Notes: a model not told the origin generated them from the letters alone. A stretch of DNA of 64,000 nucleotides from Asterias rubens (GCF_902459465.1 NC_047081.1:8833883-8897882), one strand, 5' to 3'. Shown: positions 12,248-23,954, counted from the stretch's first letter. Translations and numbers: made by a program.

Positions 12248-12445
12248 AACAAATTGTCAGGGTATTTTCACATGTACAACGAACCCAAATTTAGCAGGCA
12301 TCAACCCCAATTCTGGCTAAAGCTTTCACGCGCAAAGACATCAGTCTTTTCTCAGATTCAAACTGCTTACATGTACGTGTATGGGTTGAATATTGTTTCC
12401 AATTATATCATTCAAATGGAACCTTTTATTAAAATTCATGTAGTT

Positions 12446-12656
12446 TATAGATGATGTGACCTATGTTCACATTCAAACCGCCCTCTGTTGAAAAAACACT
12501 GTATACGTCATGTTTCGCCGGGCAAAAAGAGTCGTAGTCATGGTAAGATTGCATACACTTTCTAGCTGGCTGCCAAAACACAATGGTTTTGCCCGGCGGT
12601 ATGCGCGCGAATCATGTTATGATTTTCGTGTGACGTCAGAGGTCACATCGTCTATA
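12446..12656. mobile_element. 211-bp MITE-C, TA-flanked
   Basis: Inverted ends TATAGATGATGTGACCT and AGGTCACATCGTCTATA. The interior has a TGACGTCA palindrome and GCCGGGCAAAA/TTTTGCCCGGC arms. A second copy of the same length is at 23955-24165. The TA target site suggests a Tc1/mariner-type source. Confidence 0.85.
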
Positions 12657-12672
12657 CTACAAGCAGTTGCAA

Positions 12673-12836
12673 GGGTGGATTTCACAAAGAGTTTTAACTC
12701 TTAAAAGACTACATCTCAAGACAGGATGAGTTACTTGTCCTACCCTAGGACTACCTAGATGCTAACGTTTTTATAATTACTCTTAGGACATTCATGTAGT
12801 CCTAACTTAGAATTCTAGCTTTGTGAAATCGACCCC
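12673..12836. mobile_element. 164-bp MITE-D
   Basis: Inverted ends GGGTGGATTTCACAAAG and CTTTGTGAAATCGACCCC. A diverged relative is at 63046-63186. Confidence 0.7.
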
Positions 12837-13012
12837 AGAGCTTCTAACCGAGGAAGTTTTTATGGTTATGACATTCATTTTTGGATTTTTACCAATCTAA
12901 AACTTCGAAGAGGCTAATTCAATTTAAAACAAAATATAACATAAACATTTTCAAAACACTTATTATCACCCATGCAAATATAAAATGAAAAGAGCATTTT
13001 CTTTCTAAATAC

Positions 13013-13079
13013 CTTCTTTTGTTGTTTTTCCTTCGACAGCCTCACCATTTATTTCCAAAATAATATCTCCGACTTGCAT
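13013..13079 (-). CDS. PDZ-domain protein, second coding exon (partial gene)
   Basis: This 67-bp exon has a cccgcag acceptor and a GTATTT donor. It encodes MQVGDIILEINGEAVEGKTT and then KE, a typical beta-C/beta-D segment of a PDZ domain. It follows the exon at 27946-28104 in phase 0 and continues that fold directly, which implies an intron of about 14.9 kb. It ends in phase 1. The rest of the PDZ domain and of the protein should lie to the left; no further exon was recognised in 1-13012. Confidence 0.78.
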
Positions 13080-13124
13080 CTGCGGGAAAAATAAAAATGA
13101 AACAAAGACGTTTTAGTCTACACT

Positions 13125-13265
13125 TCAATCACACTCAAGAGAGTCATCAGATTTCCAATGCAAAGTTGTTTTTTTTCCCTCCTGAAGACGAGCAGAGAAT
13201 ACTGATCGAAAAGTTGAGAGTACACCAGCTCTTTTCAGAGCCAACACTACTCCCAAATATCTCAA
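13125..13265 (+). repeat. Histone-stem-loop-bearing repeat, copy 3
   Basis: Uninterrupted relative of the copy at 11628. It contains CTGAAGACGAGCAG, ACTGATCGAAAAG and the hairpin AGCTCTTTTCAGAGCC at 13227-13242 (the outermost pair is lost). Confidence 0.7.
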
Positions 13266-14432
13266 CTTATTGTTCATTTATATCCAATGATGATACTACA
13301 AACGTACGTATCAGTGGAGAACTGTTTCTTGAAATTACAACCATCTGACATCTTGAAGTAAATGTCATCATCAGTAGACAGGCAGAGCCCTTCCCGTCTT
13401 CAAGATGCAGTTTATCATCGCAACCTCCTTGATCACGCACATCCCTCGAGTGAGATGGTGGTTCCGATAAGATGGTTAAATGCTTCTCTCCAAGGCTTTG
13501 TTCCAAGGCGACGATGCTCCAAAATGAGAATCCTCCTCATGTTTTTTTTCACCGTAACATCTCAAACGTATTCAGTTATGATCCAAGTTTGGACGTCTCC
13601 AAAGATAATCTGACTCAAGAAAATGATCCAAAATACCGTAGGTACATCTCGCATAATGCTTATTCCGGGGTTCCTTTTACGTCTAAGCTATGTCTCCATC
13701 GAAAGACTGCCAGTAGTGTTGGTTATCGGAGACGGCAGCTTGGCGCTAATGGTAGTTGGGATATATATGATTTGAATTAGGATGATGCGGTTCAGTCGTA
13801 ATGTGAGGGCTTGTACCTAACGATTGACTACCCTGTATTTGTCCCTGTCTGGCCCCACCGCATCGGTAGATGATGTCAAAGCGCCCTCAGGAGTTTATTT
13901 AAATGTAACCGTACCGTCTTCGTCGACGGGGAGTATAACTTCATGGATAATGCAGGAGATTAAAGGAAAAGTCCTACGTAAATAATCAAAACCTGCAGGG
14001 CGTTATGAAGATGTTCTGGCTTTCTTCTAATCAAATTTGTTCAAACAACTTTTCAGTGTCAGATGCCGCTGCTGTACGCAAGTTTTATTTTTCTTCACTA
14101 ATATGATAAATTCATATCTTTGGCACAACACATGTATACGTATTAAGTGTAAATCGGTAAACATTTCTAGATTTTACAATGACCTACGTATGTAATGAGG
14201 TCACTGACATTACAGATTTTGACTGAGAACCTTATGCACAATTGCATACAAGGAAAATATATATATATGCAAAACGTGTTCCAGAAACTGTATGACACTG
14301 TGCGTGACATTACTCAACTCCCCAGCTCCTGCCCCCTCCCAAAACACTCGAGTATTGTACATGCTCATCCCTATGTCGTACATACATGTACATTATGTCC
14401 ATATACATATTTAAACACTCAAAGGCTGGTCT
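13266..14432. other. Intronic stretch, unassigned open frames
   Basis: Two overlapping plus-strand frames (about 80-100 codons, 13362-13780) are open. One contains NVFSYDPSLDVSKDN and YRRYISHNAYSGVPF. No family was recognised and no splice context supports them. The rest shows nothing definite. Confidence 0.3.
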
Positions 14433-14790
14433 TTAAAGGCACTGGACACCTTTGGTAATTGTCAAAGACCAATATTAGGTGTATCCCAACATGCATAAAA
14501 AAAACAAAAATATTACAATTTTGATTCAATTGAAAGAAAAACATCCCTTGTTGCACAAATTTGTGTGTTTTTTCCAGACGCCTGAAGACGGTTCAGGCCT
14601 TAAGTCTTTCTCAGAGGCTATTGAAATATTTTAATGAGAAATTAACCTCTTTCTCAAAAACTACATTACTTCAGAGGCTGTAATTTCTCACAATATGTTA
14701 TACCATCAACAGCTCTCCATTGCTCATATACCAAGTTTTTATGCTACATGTGATTTATTTTGGGTAATTACCAGTGTCCAGTGCCTTTAA
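14433..14790 (-). mobile_element. MITE-A copy (reverse)
   Basis: Bounded by TTAAAGGCACTGGACACC and CAGTGTCCAGTGCCTTTAA. The interior is in reverse order compared with the copy at 9023. Confidence 0.88.
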
Positions 14791-15256
14791 AAAAAAAACA
14801 CAGAGAATGTAGTTGAGTTCAAATTAAACCAAGGTAAGTAACCCAACCTAGATTCAAATATTGACAAAATCCTGCCCTAGTTTTTTAAAATGAAAAAGAA
14901 AAATAAAGCAAACAGGGACAGAAAATTACCGGATGGAATAGGTCAATTATTATGGTTGTCTATTTATAGCGTCGATATGAAAGCATCGACCATCAGACTA
15001 GAGAGAGCGCTTATATTTAAGGTGGCAAGACCATCGAAGAATGGTGGGAATGGTATCGACACTCCAGACACCTTGGTGCATCGTGGGAAGGCAACGCTAA
15101 AGATATTACCAACGATGGTATAGATTTTCGTTGCGGCTAGAGTGCTGCGTCGAGGAGTGACTATCATTACTATGCTAAAGGGACGGCGGGGAAAAAACTG
15201 TTTAGCTAGGGAGATATGGGTTCCTTTCAAATTTACAATGTCTTCTTTTTATATTA

Positions 15257-15465
15257 TTAAAGGCACTGGACACCATTGGTAATTACTCAAAATAAGTGTT
15301 AGAATAAAAAACTTACTTGGTAATGAGCAATGGAGAGCTGTTGATAAAACATTGTAATAAAACATTGTGAGAAATGGCTCCCTCTGAAGTAATATAGTTT
15401 TTTGAGAAAGAGGTGTCACTCAAATAATAAAAGACTTCAGGCCTGAAGCCTTTTATGTAAGGCAT
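15257..15465 (+). mobile_element. MITE-A, left half
   Basis: The left terminus TTAAAGGCACTGGACACC is intact; sequence leaves the family after GACTTCAGGCCTGAAGCC. A 14-bp internal duplication (AAAACATTGT) is visible. Confidence 0.8.
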
Positions 15466-15744
15466 CCGACACCAGAACACGAGCAGAAAAGGCCTATACT
15501 GTCCGAAACGTTTAGCATTCACCTTATTATATTGTATGATTATATTGTTATCGTTGGCAGGGGTCTGGTTTTACACATCTTTTGATGACAGCTTTTATAC
15601 TTTTGTTTTAACCTTGACAGCCCCTGTACAACTTGTAACTATTGTGTATGTCTAAAGATTTAAAATAAATAAAAAATAAATAAAGAGATTTACACATGGT
15701 TGTACCCGCAAGTTTACTATTTATTTATAGTTTCTTCCTACTAT

Positions 15745-16400
15745 GAAGTTTGTGTCATTTTTTGCATCACACACCGGCAATCTCAAAAACTAAGCGCGTA
15801 TAATAATAATAATAATAATAATATTGAGTTTTTATACAGTGCTTTTTCACTCCCTATGGGTGTCTCAAAGCGCTTCAAGATATTACCCCTGGTCACTGGG
15901 CCTTAAATCACTCCTTATACCATCTCAGCTCCCTGGGGAGTATACAGCCTCATGCAACAAATGCGCTACTCGGCTAAATCAATCACAAGAACCATCTCTG
16001 CCCTCACAGGTACCCATTTACCCCTGGGTGGAGAGAAGCAATAATAGTTAAGTGTCTTGCTCAGGGACACAAGTGTCACGACCGGGATTCGAACTCACAC
16101 TCTGCTGAACAGAATCAGCAGAGCTTAAATTCGGAGCTCTTAACCGCTTGGCCACGACACCACACCGCAGGACTTATTGCAACACGATATTTGCGAACAA
16201 ACAAAACGCATTTCTCACAACATGGTAATTTTACAAAAGAATCTTACATTGTCTTTGCCGACGTTGCCGTACATCTTGTGAGGAGATAACTCAGCCATAC
16301 ATGATTGTCCTTCAATGTCTAGCTTCCACAGACAAGTGTTCACATTCGTATAATGAGCGGAACATACGTTAGTATGCACACTGACATATGGTTCCAAATC
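15745..16400. repeat. Segmental duplication, copy 1 (SINE-interrupted)
   Basis: Outside the SINE, the sequence from ATGAAGTTTGTGTCATTTTT to GTATGCACACTGACATATGG matches 16626-16920. On the minus strand 16240-16395 is open (SVHTNVCSAHYTNVNTCLWK) and ends at a GTAAG-type donor, so it may be an exon or a former exon. No family was recognised. Confidence 0.6.
15799..16165 (-). mobile_element. tRNA-derived SINE, type I (minus)
   Basis: Head reads TGGCCAAGCGGTTAAGAG on the minus strand, B box GAGTTCGAATCCCGG, and the tail ends in (ATT)n. It interrupts one of two duplicated segments, and the other copy (16626-16920) is an empty site. Confidence 0.85.
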
Positions 16401-16489
16401 ATACAGAATACCAAATACACAATTAAACAACAGTTTTGAAAATAAGTCATGTGTTATGTAATCAGGGCAAGGTTTTATCCAGGATTTGG

Positions 16490-16624
16490 TAAAAGGGTGT
16501 TAAACATTGCTGGAAATTTTAAAACTGGGTGTCCAAATTGTGCAATTAGGCCTACAGTACAACATGTAGGGCTTAAATGACAGATAAAACAGGGCATCCA
16601 GATTTACCAGACACCCCTCTGGCT
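16490..16624 (+). repeat. Repeat family E copy
   Basis: Shares AAATTTTAAAAC-GGTGTCCAAATTGT and ATGACAGATAAAACA with segments near 11210-11300 and 52930-53095. No terminal structure was seen. Confidence 0.55.
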
Positions 16625-16625
16625 A

Positions 16626-16920
16626 ACACTATGAAGTTTGTCGCATTTTTTCCCAAAAACTAAGCGTGAGTTATTGCAATACGATACATGTATATCTAAG
16701 AATGAATCAAACACATTTTCACAACATGTTCGTTTCACATAATCTTACATTGTCTTGCCGTACATCTTGTGAGCTGATCACCCGACCATCCTGACATGAT
16801 TTTTCCGTCAATGTCTTCTCAGTCCCCCAGACAAGTGTTCACATTCCTATATTGAGCGTAACATACGTTTAGTATGCACACGGGCAGTACGTTCACCCTG
16901 CTGACATATGGATTGGCATC
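16626..16920. repeat. Segmental duplication, copy 2 (no SINE)
   Basis: Diverged copy of 15745-16400. The exon-like frame is broken here by small indels, while TGTACGGCAAGACAAT and the GTAAGATT donor-like end are kept. Confidence 0.6.
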
Positions 16921-17487
16921 GATTCTTGCAATGCTCTTAACGCCAGCAGCACATTTTTATATTGTTCTATACCAGTAGTGATTGCATACACTGCACTTTT
17001 ACCCCCGACTGCTCGCCGGCCGCCTTGCATGCATTAATACGAGCCGACTGCTGCGAATTGTATTATGCGAATACAGGACGGAGGGATTTACAAATCTTGT
17101 TATTATAAAAGGAAGATTGATGTTCGGCATCGCATGAAACGTGACACTAATTTCATTTTCTGAAAAACACTTTGGTTACAAAACGACCACGCATTCAAGA
17201 ATAATAACTATGATGTGCATTCTTTGCATTGTGAAACGCGGTTAAATAAAGTTAATCAATCATAACACATTGTAACTTGCTTGTATTTTTACGTAGTACA
17301 TTTGCTGCATTTACTGACTATCCAATCGTTGAGAGGTCATTTTTCGACAATGTAACCTTCAAAATGGCTCATTGATGTCGGTACTGCTACACTTAGTGGT
17401 TGGATTCTTTATTTTGTATCACATTCGCATTCACATGAAGTACATGTGCCATGTACAAACCAGGTTTTAGTCCACAGATAAATGGCC

Positions 17488-17849
17488 TTAAAGGGTGTAT
17501 GTACTTTTTGTAGGACAAAAAACACAATGTCCACAGATTTACACTAAACTTACGCAGTTTGAAGATAATGATAGTGGAAAGCTTCCCTCAAAATATTATG
17601 TGCTGAGGTGCTGTAGTTTCTGGAAAATGAGTAAAGCAATGTCATGAAAATAATTTTCGTCTCATGAGACGAAAATTATTTTAACCATTTACAAACGTAT
17701 TTTCATGTCATTGTTTTACTCATTTCTCAAAAACTACAGCACCTCAGTAAGTAATATTTGAAGGGAAGCTTTCTACTATCATTATCTTCAAACCCTGTAA
17801 GTTTAATGTAAATCTAAGGACATTTTGAAAAGGTACCCAAATCCTTTAA
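17488..17849. mobile_element. TTAA-flanked MITE-F with 36-bp perfect central palindrome
   Basis: TTAA at both borders (17488-17491, 17846-17849), inverted ends TTAAAGGGTGTATG and CCCAAATCCTTTAA, and a nearly symmetrical whole. The centre 17647-17682 is a perfect palindrome built from AAAATAATTTTCGTCTCA and its complement. Confidence 0.8.
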
Positions 17850-18009
17850 GCCAGCTGTACGTAATCACAGCTAGAAAGTGCTTCACACCTCTAGATGGTA
17901 CGAATATGACTTTCCCATGGCAACCTGGAATTTTATCTTTGAAAGGACAAGGCCATTTTCATTTTTTTTTTCAAAGTGCATTTCCATTTGAAAAAGTCTC
18001 TGGAAACTT

Positions 18010-18260
18010 ATGGGTGGTCGGGTTGGTGTAGTTGTATCTTTCCTCGCTGTCCACCACCAGGCTCCTGGTACGAATCTGTATTGGGTACTATATGGATTGG
18101 GTTTCCAGTCCCTACCTGACTGCGTTGATTTTCCCAGGAATAAATCTCTGGGGTTTTCCTCCCGCCTCTAAAACTTAAAACTTCCTTATCTTCTCTCCAA
18201 TCTGGTTCTTGGCTTGTACAGTGATTATGTTTGCTTTTCTGAGAGTCCTTGGCCTTAACA
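18010..18260 (+). mobile_element. SINE type VI
   Basis: Shares GGTACGAATC, ATTGGGTTTCCAGTCCCTA and a TTTTCCTCCCGCCTC-type body with 38520-38760. The head is tRNA-like (GGTTGGTGTAGTTG). Confidence 0.6.
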
Positions 18261-18359
18261 ACCGGAATAAATGAAATGACATAAAATGAAACCTTTTGAA
18301 AATGCCAAAATACTAGGGACAACAAAAGCCATGTCATCCGTGGCCTCCTCATAACTCCA

Positions 18360-18547
18360 GGGCCCAATTTCACAGAGGTGCTTAAGCAGAAACTATTAAC
18401 AATTTTCTGCTTAGCAGAAATTAGCAGGATACCAGTCAGAAACTGTACATGTGACTTGGTAGTTTGGCCGGCAACCTCATTCTGGTAAGCATATTTTGTT
18501 GTGCTTAGCTATTTTTTGGTGCTGAAGCAGCTCTGTGAAATTGGGCC
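18360..18547. mobile_element. MITE-G, 188 bp
   Basis: Inverted ends GGGCCCAATTTCACAGAG and CTCTGTGAAATTGGGCC; TGCTTAAGCAGAAA-type blocks inside. Confidence 0.8.
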
Positions 18548-19239
18548 ACGGTCTTCTGCCATGGGAAACGGTTTAAGCTGTAACCCTATTGAGAACATTG
18601 CAGGGACTCCCTCTTATGATCTATGGATTAAGGTTCTCACATAATCTTCAAAGGAAGAAACTTGAATAAAATTCCCCCTCCAGGGAAGAAAAAAAAAAAA
18701 AAAGTCTCTAATCTGATGTCTTGGTGGGATTAAAACCCAAATCCTGTAGCTTGGAATCAGCTGCTAATTGGTTGATTAATTACAGGTGATCAGCTCTTTC
18801 AATTCACTGTATTTCTTTTTAACGTATGAGGGCGCTTTAAACAGCAAATTTCCTCGCACCACAATTTTGAAAAAAATGGAAGGAGGATTTTTTTTTTTCA
18901 CAACATGGAAAATGGCCAGCACTCACATTTTTAAAGACAAATTTAAATATTTCCATCTGAGATCATTTAAATGTTTTTTTTGTTTCGTTAAAAGTGAACC
19001 ACAACATTCATAACAACAATATTTTGGTTTCACTGGTTTCGCTTCACGTAAATTTGGTTCAAAAGTTTGTAAAAAATCTGACAGTGCAATCTTAGTTAGA
19101 ATATCAGATTTTATTTTTGTTATTCCATCGGTCTGTGTGGATCGTGCCTGCAGGCCAAATTCAGGCTTTCTGTGGCTCTTTTGTAAGCATGCGATCATGT
19201 CACAGGTTGCATGGTCTACTGAGCCTTTTTTTCCTTACA

Positions 19240-19735
19240 GGTAAAAATTTATGAGAAAGAAACTAGTGGAAAGAAACTACAACAAGCATAGATAGAAATT
19301 TGCATCAGGGATAAAGAATATTCATTTTGGTTTTACCCATGTACATGTACACCGATTACATAATTTGTGTTAGCACTGTATACTCAGTACGTTCCCGAGC
19401 TCTGTGAAGAAAAAAAACCACAGGCATTTTACTTGGGTCTGATTCGAACCCACGACCTTTGGAATGCAATTCTAGAGCAGTGTCTTTACCAACTAGACCC
19501 TTACGGGTAAAATGAGTGAGAAAGTAGTGGAAAGAAACTACAAGTATAGATAGAAAACAATTTCAGGATAAGGAATATTAGGCCTATTCATTTTGGTTTT
19601 ACACATGCACACCGATGTGTCTTAGCACTGTATACTCAGTACATTCCGAAGCTCTGTAAACAAAATCACAGGCATGTTACTCGGGTTGGATTCGAACCCA
19701 TGACCTTTGCAAATCTAGAGCTACAGTGTAGAGGC
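19240..19735 (-). mobile_element. Tandemly duplicated SINE type IV (minus)
   Basis: Two copies of a 220-250 bp unit (19240-19480 and 19503-19735) share GTGGAAAGAAACTAC, TAGCACTGTATACTCAGTAC and GATTCGAACCCA-GACCTTT. The minus strand carries a tRNA-like B box (GGTTCGAATC). Confidence 0.75.
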
Positions 19736-19905
19736 AGTTTGAAACTACCTGGTGTGAAAGTTGCTTGCTGAACTGACAATTAGACAATTTCAGATTCGGA
19801 TCAACACCTGTTCCCTCCCATCCCACCTCCCCCAGTTGCAAAAACAAAAAAGCAAACCCCCTAAAAAAAGAGACTGCACTAGCACGTAATATAGGCAACA
19901 GCATG

Positions 19906-20882
19906 TTAAAGGCACTGGACACATTTGGTAATTGTTAAAGATCAGTATTGATACTTGGTGTATCCTAACATATCCATAAAATAACAACTTTGTGAAAATT
20001 TGGGCGCAATTGGTCATCAAAGTTGCAAAAGAATAACAAAAGAAAAACACAAATTTATGTGCTTTCATCGGCCTTGTAACAAAAGGCTTCAGCTGATGTG
20101 TTTCATTATTTGAGTGAGAAATTACTGCTTTCTCAAAAACTACGATTCTTCAGCAGGGAGCCATTTCTCACAATGTTATACCATGGAGGAAGGAAGAGAA
20201 GGAGCTCGAATGGCTCGCCAAACCGCAGAGTAACAAAAGAAAACCCTGACAGTGCCCCCTGTCTGACCAGTGGAAAAAGATAGGAGACTTCCTGCAGGAC
20301 GGCCGATTAGTGAGCGCCGTTAGATCTCTTTATACAGAAGGTGTGGTACCGCCACTCTGCACCGTTGCCTTCGTGTAAAGTTGAAATATTGGAGAAAAGA
20401 ATTGTGAATATACACTTCTTCATTTACCGTTTGTGGTGTTTACATGGAAATATCATAGCATATTTCTACATTTGTTTGCGACTTTCCTGTCACTAGCGGT
20501 GGTTCAAAATTCAAAAAGGGTGGTTAGTATTCAATTGTGTTTTTCGTTTTGGAGGGCGAAAGGGTACACAAAATATTAGTTTTTTCTTTATTATATCCAT
20601 ACGACAAACAACGCCATAGTTGCGTGAATAACCAAGTGCGCACGCGAAAACTCACATACGCCAGGTCGCCCATTGTTTGTGTAAGGTATGTGGGTGATTA
20701 CGAGGTGTCGTTAAACGACCGCTGTACCACAAGTTCGACTTTTGAAGTCCCTTCGTTCGAGCTCCTTCTTTTCCTTCCTCCGTGGTTACACCTTCAACAG
20801 CTCTCCATTGCTCATTATCAAGCAAGCTTTTATGTTAACAACTATTTTGAGTAATTTACCAATAGTGTCCGAGTGCTTTCAA
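19906..20882 (-). mobile_element. MITE-A split by a nested element
   Basis: The left part 19906-20182 and right part 20785-20882 together make one reverse MITE-A (TTAAAGGCACTGGACAC to ACCAATAGTGTCCGAGTGC). The break falls in the TTATACTATCAACAGCTC region. Confidence 0.88.
20183..20784. mobile_element. 602-bp non-autonomous DNA transposon nested in MITE-A
   Basis: Terminal inverted repeats of about 28 bp begin GGAGGAAGGAAGAGAAGG at the left and, on the other strand from the right, GGAGGAAGGAAAAGAAGG. GTTATACC (20175-20182) and GTTACACC (20785-20792) flank it, a likely 7-8 bp target duplication with one change. No transposase is encoded. An 8-bp duplication would fit hAT or P-type elements. 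Confidence 0.8.
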
Positions 20883-21109
20883 CTTGGAAGGGGAGGATGT
20901 ACTGGCGACTGCTGTAAAGGTTAAACATTTTAAAAACTAAAAGGAGGCACTTGATTTGAAGTAGTCATTTCGCATTATACAAAATGAAACCCTACGATCT
21001 TGCTGCCAATTAAAGTGCCACATTGAATCATTGATGTGTACCTTTCTATTATGGCCAAATGAAGAAAAAAACAAGTTCAGTGTCCTGCCCTTTTGAAAAA
21101 AAAAAAGGT

Positions 21110-21330
21110 GGGACCTTTTTTTCTTTTCAAATTGCCACAAGACACATTTTTAAAGACAACCCGCTGGGCTCTTTTTAAAACAATTTTGTTCTTCATCTGG
21201 GATCATTAAAAAAGTGTATCCTCCTTTAATTCTTATAAAAAAAGATATACAAAAAGGTGGCGGCCTCTAAAAGGAAGCAGGCGGGGACGCGTAACATAAT
21301 TTTGTATTATTTGGCCTGAAGAGATTCTAG
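21110..21330 (+). repeat. Repeat shared with 55440-55620
   Basis: Both copies have CTGGGCT, GTATCCT, a purine run, GGCGGCCTCTAAA or GCCAGCCTCTAAA, then GGAAGC-GGCGG and TTGGCC. No termini were defined. Confidence 0.5.
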
Positions 21331-21479
21331 ATGTTAACCCCCCTTCCTCACCCACTCTTTGCCCCTACTACTAGTCTGGAAGCTCACACACAGGAAATCA
21401 AATTATAATTAAACATGTTGTTTACTTGTTAGGGTAGGGGCTGGTTGACAGGCTAGATTGTGTTAAAATGTACATAAAA

Positions 21480-21903
21480 ACAAAATAATAAATAATAGTT
21501 ATTAATAATAGTGGCTTCTTGCGTATATAGTGCTCATTTCTGTGCTATAAGTAAACGCTAGAGGTGGTTCAACAATCAGTATTTTCCTGCAAGTTATGTG
21601 GGAGTGTCGGACTACGCTTGTAGTATGAAACCTACATGTATACATACGCTCCTTTGATGCTGACCCAGGAACACAGGGGCGAACCCCTTCTCTTTTCGAT
21701 ATTAAGTGCACCTGGTTCTTCTATGTGCGTTACACAACACACGGGACCAACAGCTGTACATCCCATCTGAAGGACGGAGCATGGTTTTGAATTGTCTTTC
21801 TTTCATAGGATACACGTGTCATGACCGGGACTCGGACCCACAATCAGCTGATCAGAAACACCATAGTCCAGTGCTCTTATCCACTCGGCCATGACACACC
21901 CCA
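21480..21903 (-). mobile_element. tRNA-derived SINE, type II, near full length (minus)
   Basis: The minus strand begins TGGCCGAGTGGATAAGAG, has the internal GAGAAGGGGTTCGCCC and CTTGCAGGAAAAT, and ends GCACTATATACGCAAGAAGC followed by ATTATTAATAA. Confidence 0.8.
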
Positions 21904-22499
21904 TATTTAAATTATATTGACATTTTACAATTCTATCGTATCACTGTTCAAACACTCTACATGCTCGTCACACTCACTAGATTATGTAAGGAATCAAATC
22001 ATTTTGATTCTTGACCTACATGTAATGGAACTGTGGAATTTGATTGCAGGTTAAGAGCAGGTTTGTTGACAATGTGTAAACAATCGTTTACAATGTCAAC
22101 AATCAGAGAGCCTTTATCATCCAAGTGAACTATTGCCCGCTGCTCTTCAATTTTCCTAACTGGCATCGTGGTTGTATGTTCCCTGATTCTAAATCAAACA
22201 TTCCAATCTGTTTAAAATACTCCTGAATACTTATTACTAAACATATACGATTCAGCGCATCTGACATCAATTTAAAACCTGTCTTTGAAAACGCTTTTGT
22301 TTTTTACTCAGTTTGTTTTAAACAAGTGTTCAGCAGCTGAAGACACACATGTAATACCAGGCCGGGAATGTCATCATTGAGATGGCAAGGCCAATTTCAT
22401 TTTGCAGAGGGCACTTTCACTGTTCATTGGAAAGGACCTTTTGTTCAATTTTAGAAGAGGCATCAATGCCTAGACCAGGGTGAGGCAATGGCCTCCATG

Positions 22500-23060
22500 A
22501 CCTCTGTATCATTCCAAGGTTGGGGTACACTTTTAAAAGAAAATTTTGTTTTTCAAAAAATCAACAACAAAACTATGTCTGGGCGTATTGTGACAACCAA
22601 TACTGAAATGAATGGTCCTTAAAAGGGTTAGGATGTTACAAATGCCATCAATTGCTGAGCAAGAAACAACTGTACATACCTTCAGTACCCTTGAAACTGA
22701 ACAGACTTTTATGCAGTGAGTGTACATTTTACGTGTGTGAACCGGACAATGTCGAGGGCGACGTTGCCATTTCTTACGATGAGTCTTCGGAAAGGTTGAA
22801 GCCATGATTCAAACTTGTTCCCGGTGGCGTCCGGCCTCACGATGAAACGTTGTACCAACGTACGCAAGCACGAAACACTGCCCTTCTTGTTGTGGCTTCA
22901 ATGGGTTAGGCTTGGTATTATTTGCACCAGTACTTTTCAGAACATGCTGAGCAACACAAATTGAAGCGAGATGGAAGACCACCCAAAAAAAATCAGCCCA
23001 GGACTCTGCATTGGGACATCCAACCGGTAAACACTAAACCTCGCCTTGCGTGATCACTAA
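22500..23060. other. Low-repeat intronic segment with coding-like frames
   Basis: A plus-strand frame reads CSECTFYVCEPDNVEGDVAI to a stop at about 22806, and a later one contains HAEQHKLKRDGRPPKK, which resembles an AT-hook. Minus ATG at 22805 also opens a basic frame (MASTFPKTHRKKWQRR). No domain family or splice chain confirms any of them. Confidence 0.25.
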
Positions 23061-23954
23061 CTAAGTCTCTGGCTGAAACATCCTGATCACATTACATCTA
23101 CAGGAAGTCCGGCTCACAGACGAGATCCCAAAATGGTGTAACATTGCAATCTGACAAACTGGCATGAAACATGTAACTTTCCATTAGCGTGATAAGCAGG
23201 TGACACAAACGCTACTCTGACCATAAACTCAAAATGCCAGAAAACTCTGGCTCAACCGCCCACTTCTCTAAATCCGTGTCTCTCAAGATGCTCTCAGTGT
23301 AGGCCTAATAGACGACTAAAAGATCAGATGTTACTCCAAGTGTACATGTACTCCTTGGTATTCCATCTAAGATGTCAGAAGTATCTAGAGGAGACTTTAC
23401 ACTGCAGTTCCTTTTGTACTTTAAGATGGTTTTAACAATCAAATCCCTCAACCTCCTCAGTGATGCAAATTACTCCTTCAGCCTCCGATCAAGTTAATAA
23501 AAGAGACATTTGTGCATTACTAGTACAAAACCGTTAAACCCAGTTAGATCAAGAGGATTACAAGTGGATCACATCCTCTTATATGGAAGACTAATCACTT
23601 GATGAAGAGAATACACACAATAGGTTTTAACCAAGCTTCTTACAAAACCAAGAATTGGTCTTACATTCCATAGATAGGCCTCTAATGAGGGTTAGCCATT
23701 TGCAAGAAGATTTGACTGATCGTCCAGTACAATGACTTGCATTTTCTTCCATGCTTAGTTGCAAGATACCGCTTAAATTTGAATTTGTTAGACTTTAGCT
23801 GCAGTTGCTACATTGTATGTCAAGATTCAGGACAAGCTTTTTCATAGCTAAAGTTAGAGGCTATGGTGAAAGCCCAGTGCACACAATTCTGAATGGTGCA
23901 TTATACATACGTAGGTGTACGGCACGATAGAGCTTGAACATACCTGGAGGTTGC
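23060..23954. other. Intronic stretch, nothing recognised
   Basis: No exon, tandem repeat or terminal inverted repeat was identified here. Confidence 0.4.

Noticed and set aside
13362..13780. Overlapping frames of 83 and 102 codons
   Set aside because: No recognised family, no splice context, and two frames compete; kept only as an unassigned stretch.
18008..18373. 121-codon minus-strand frame
   Set aside because: It lies across a type VI SINE that recurs at 38520; not a gene.
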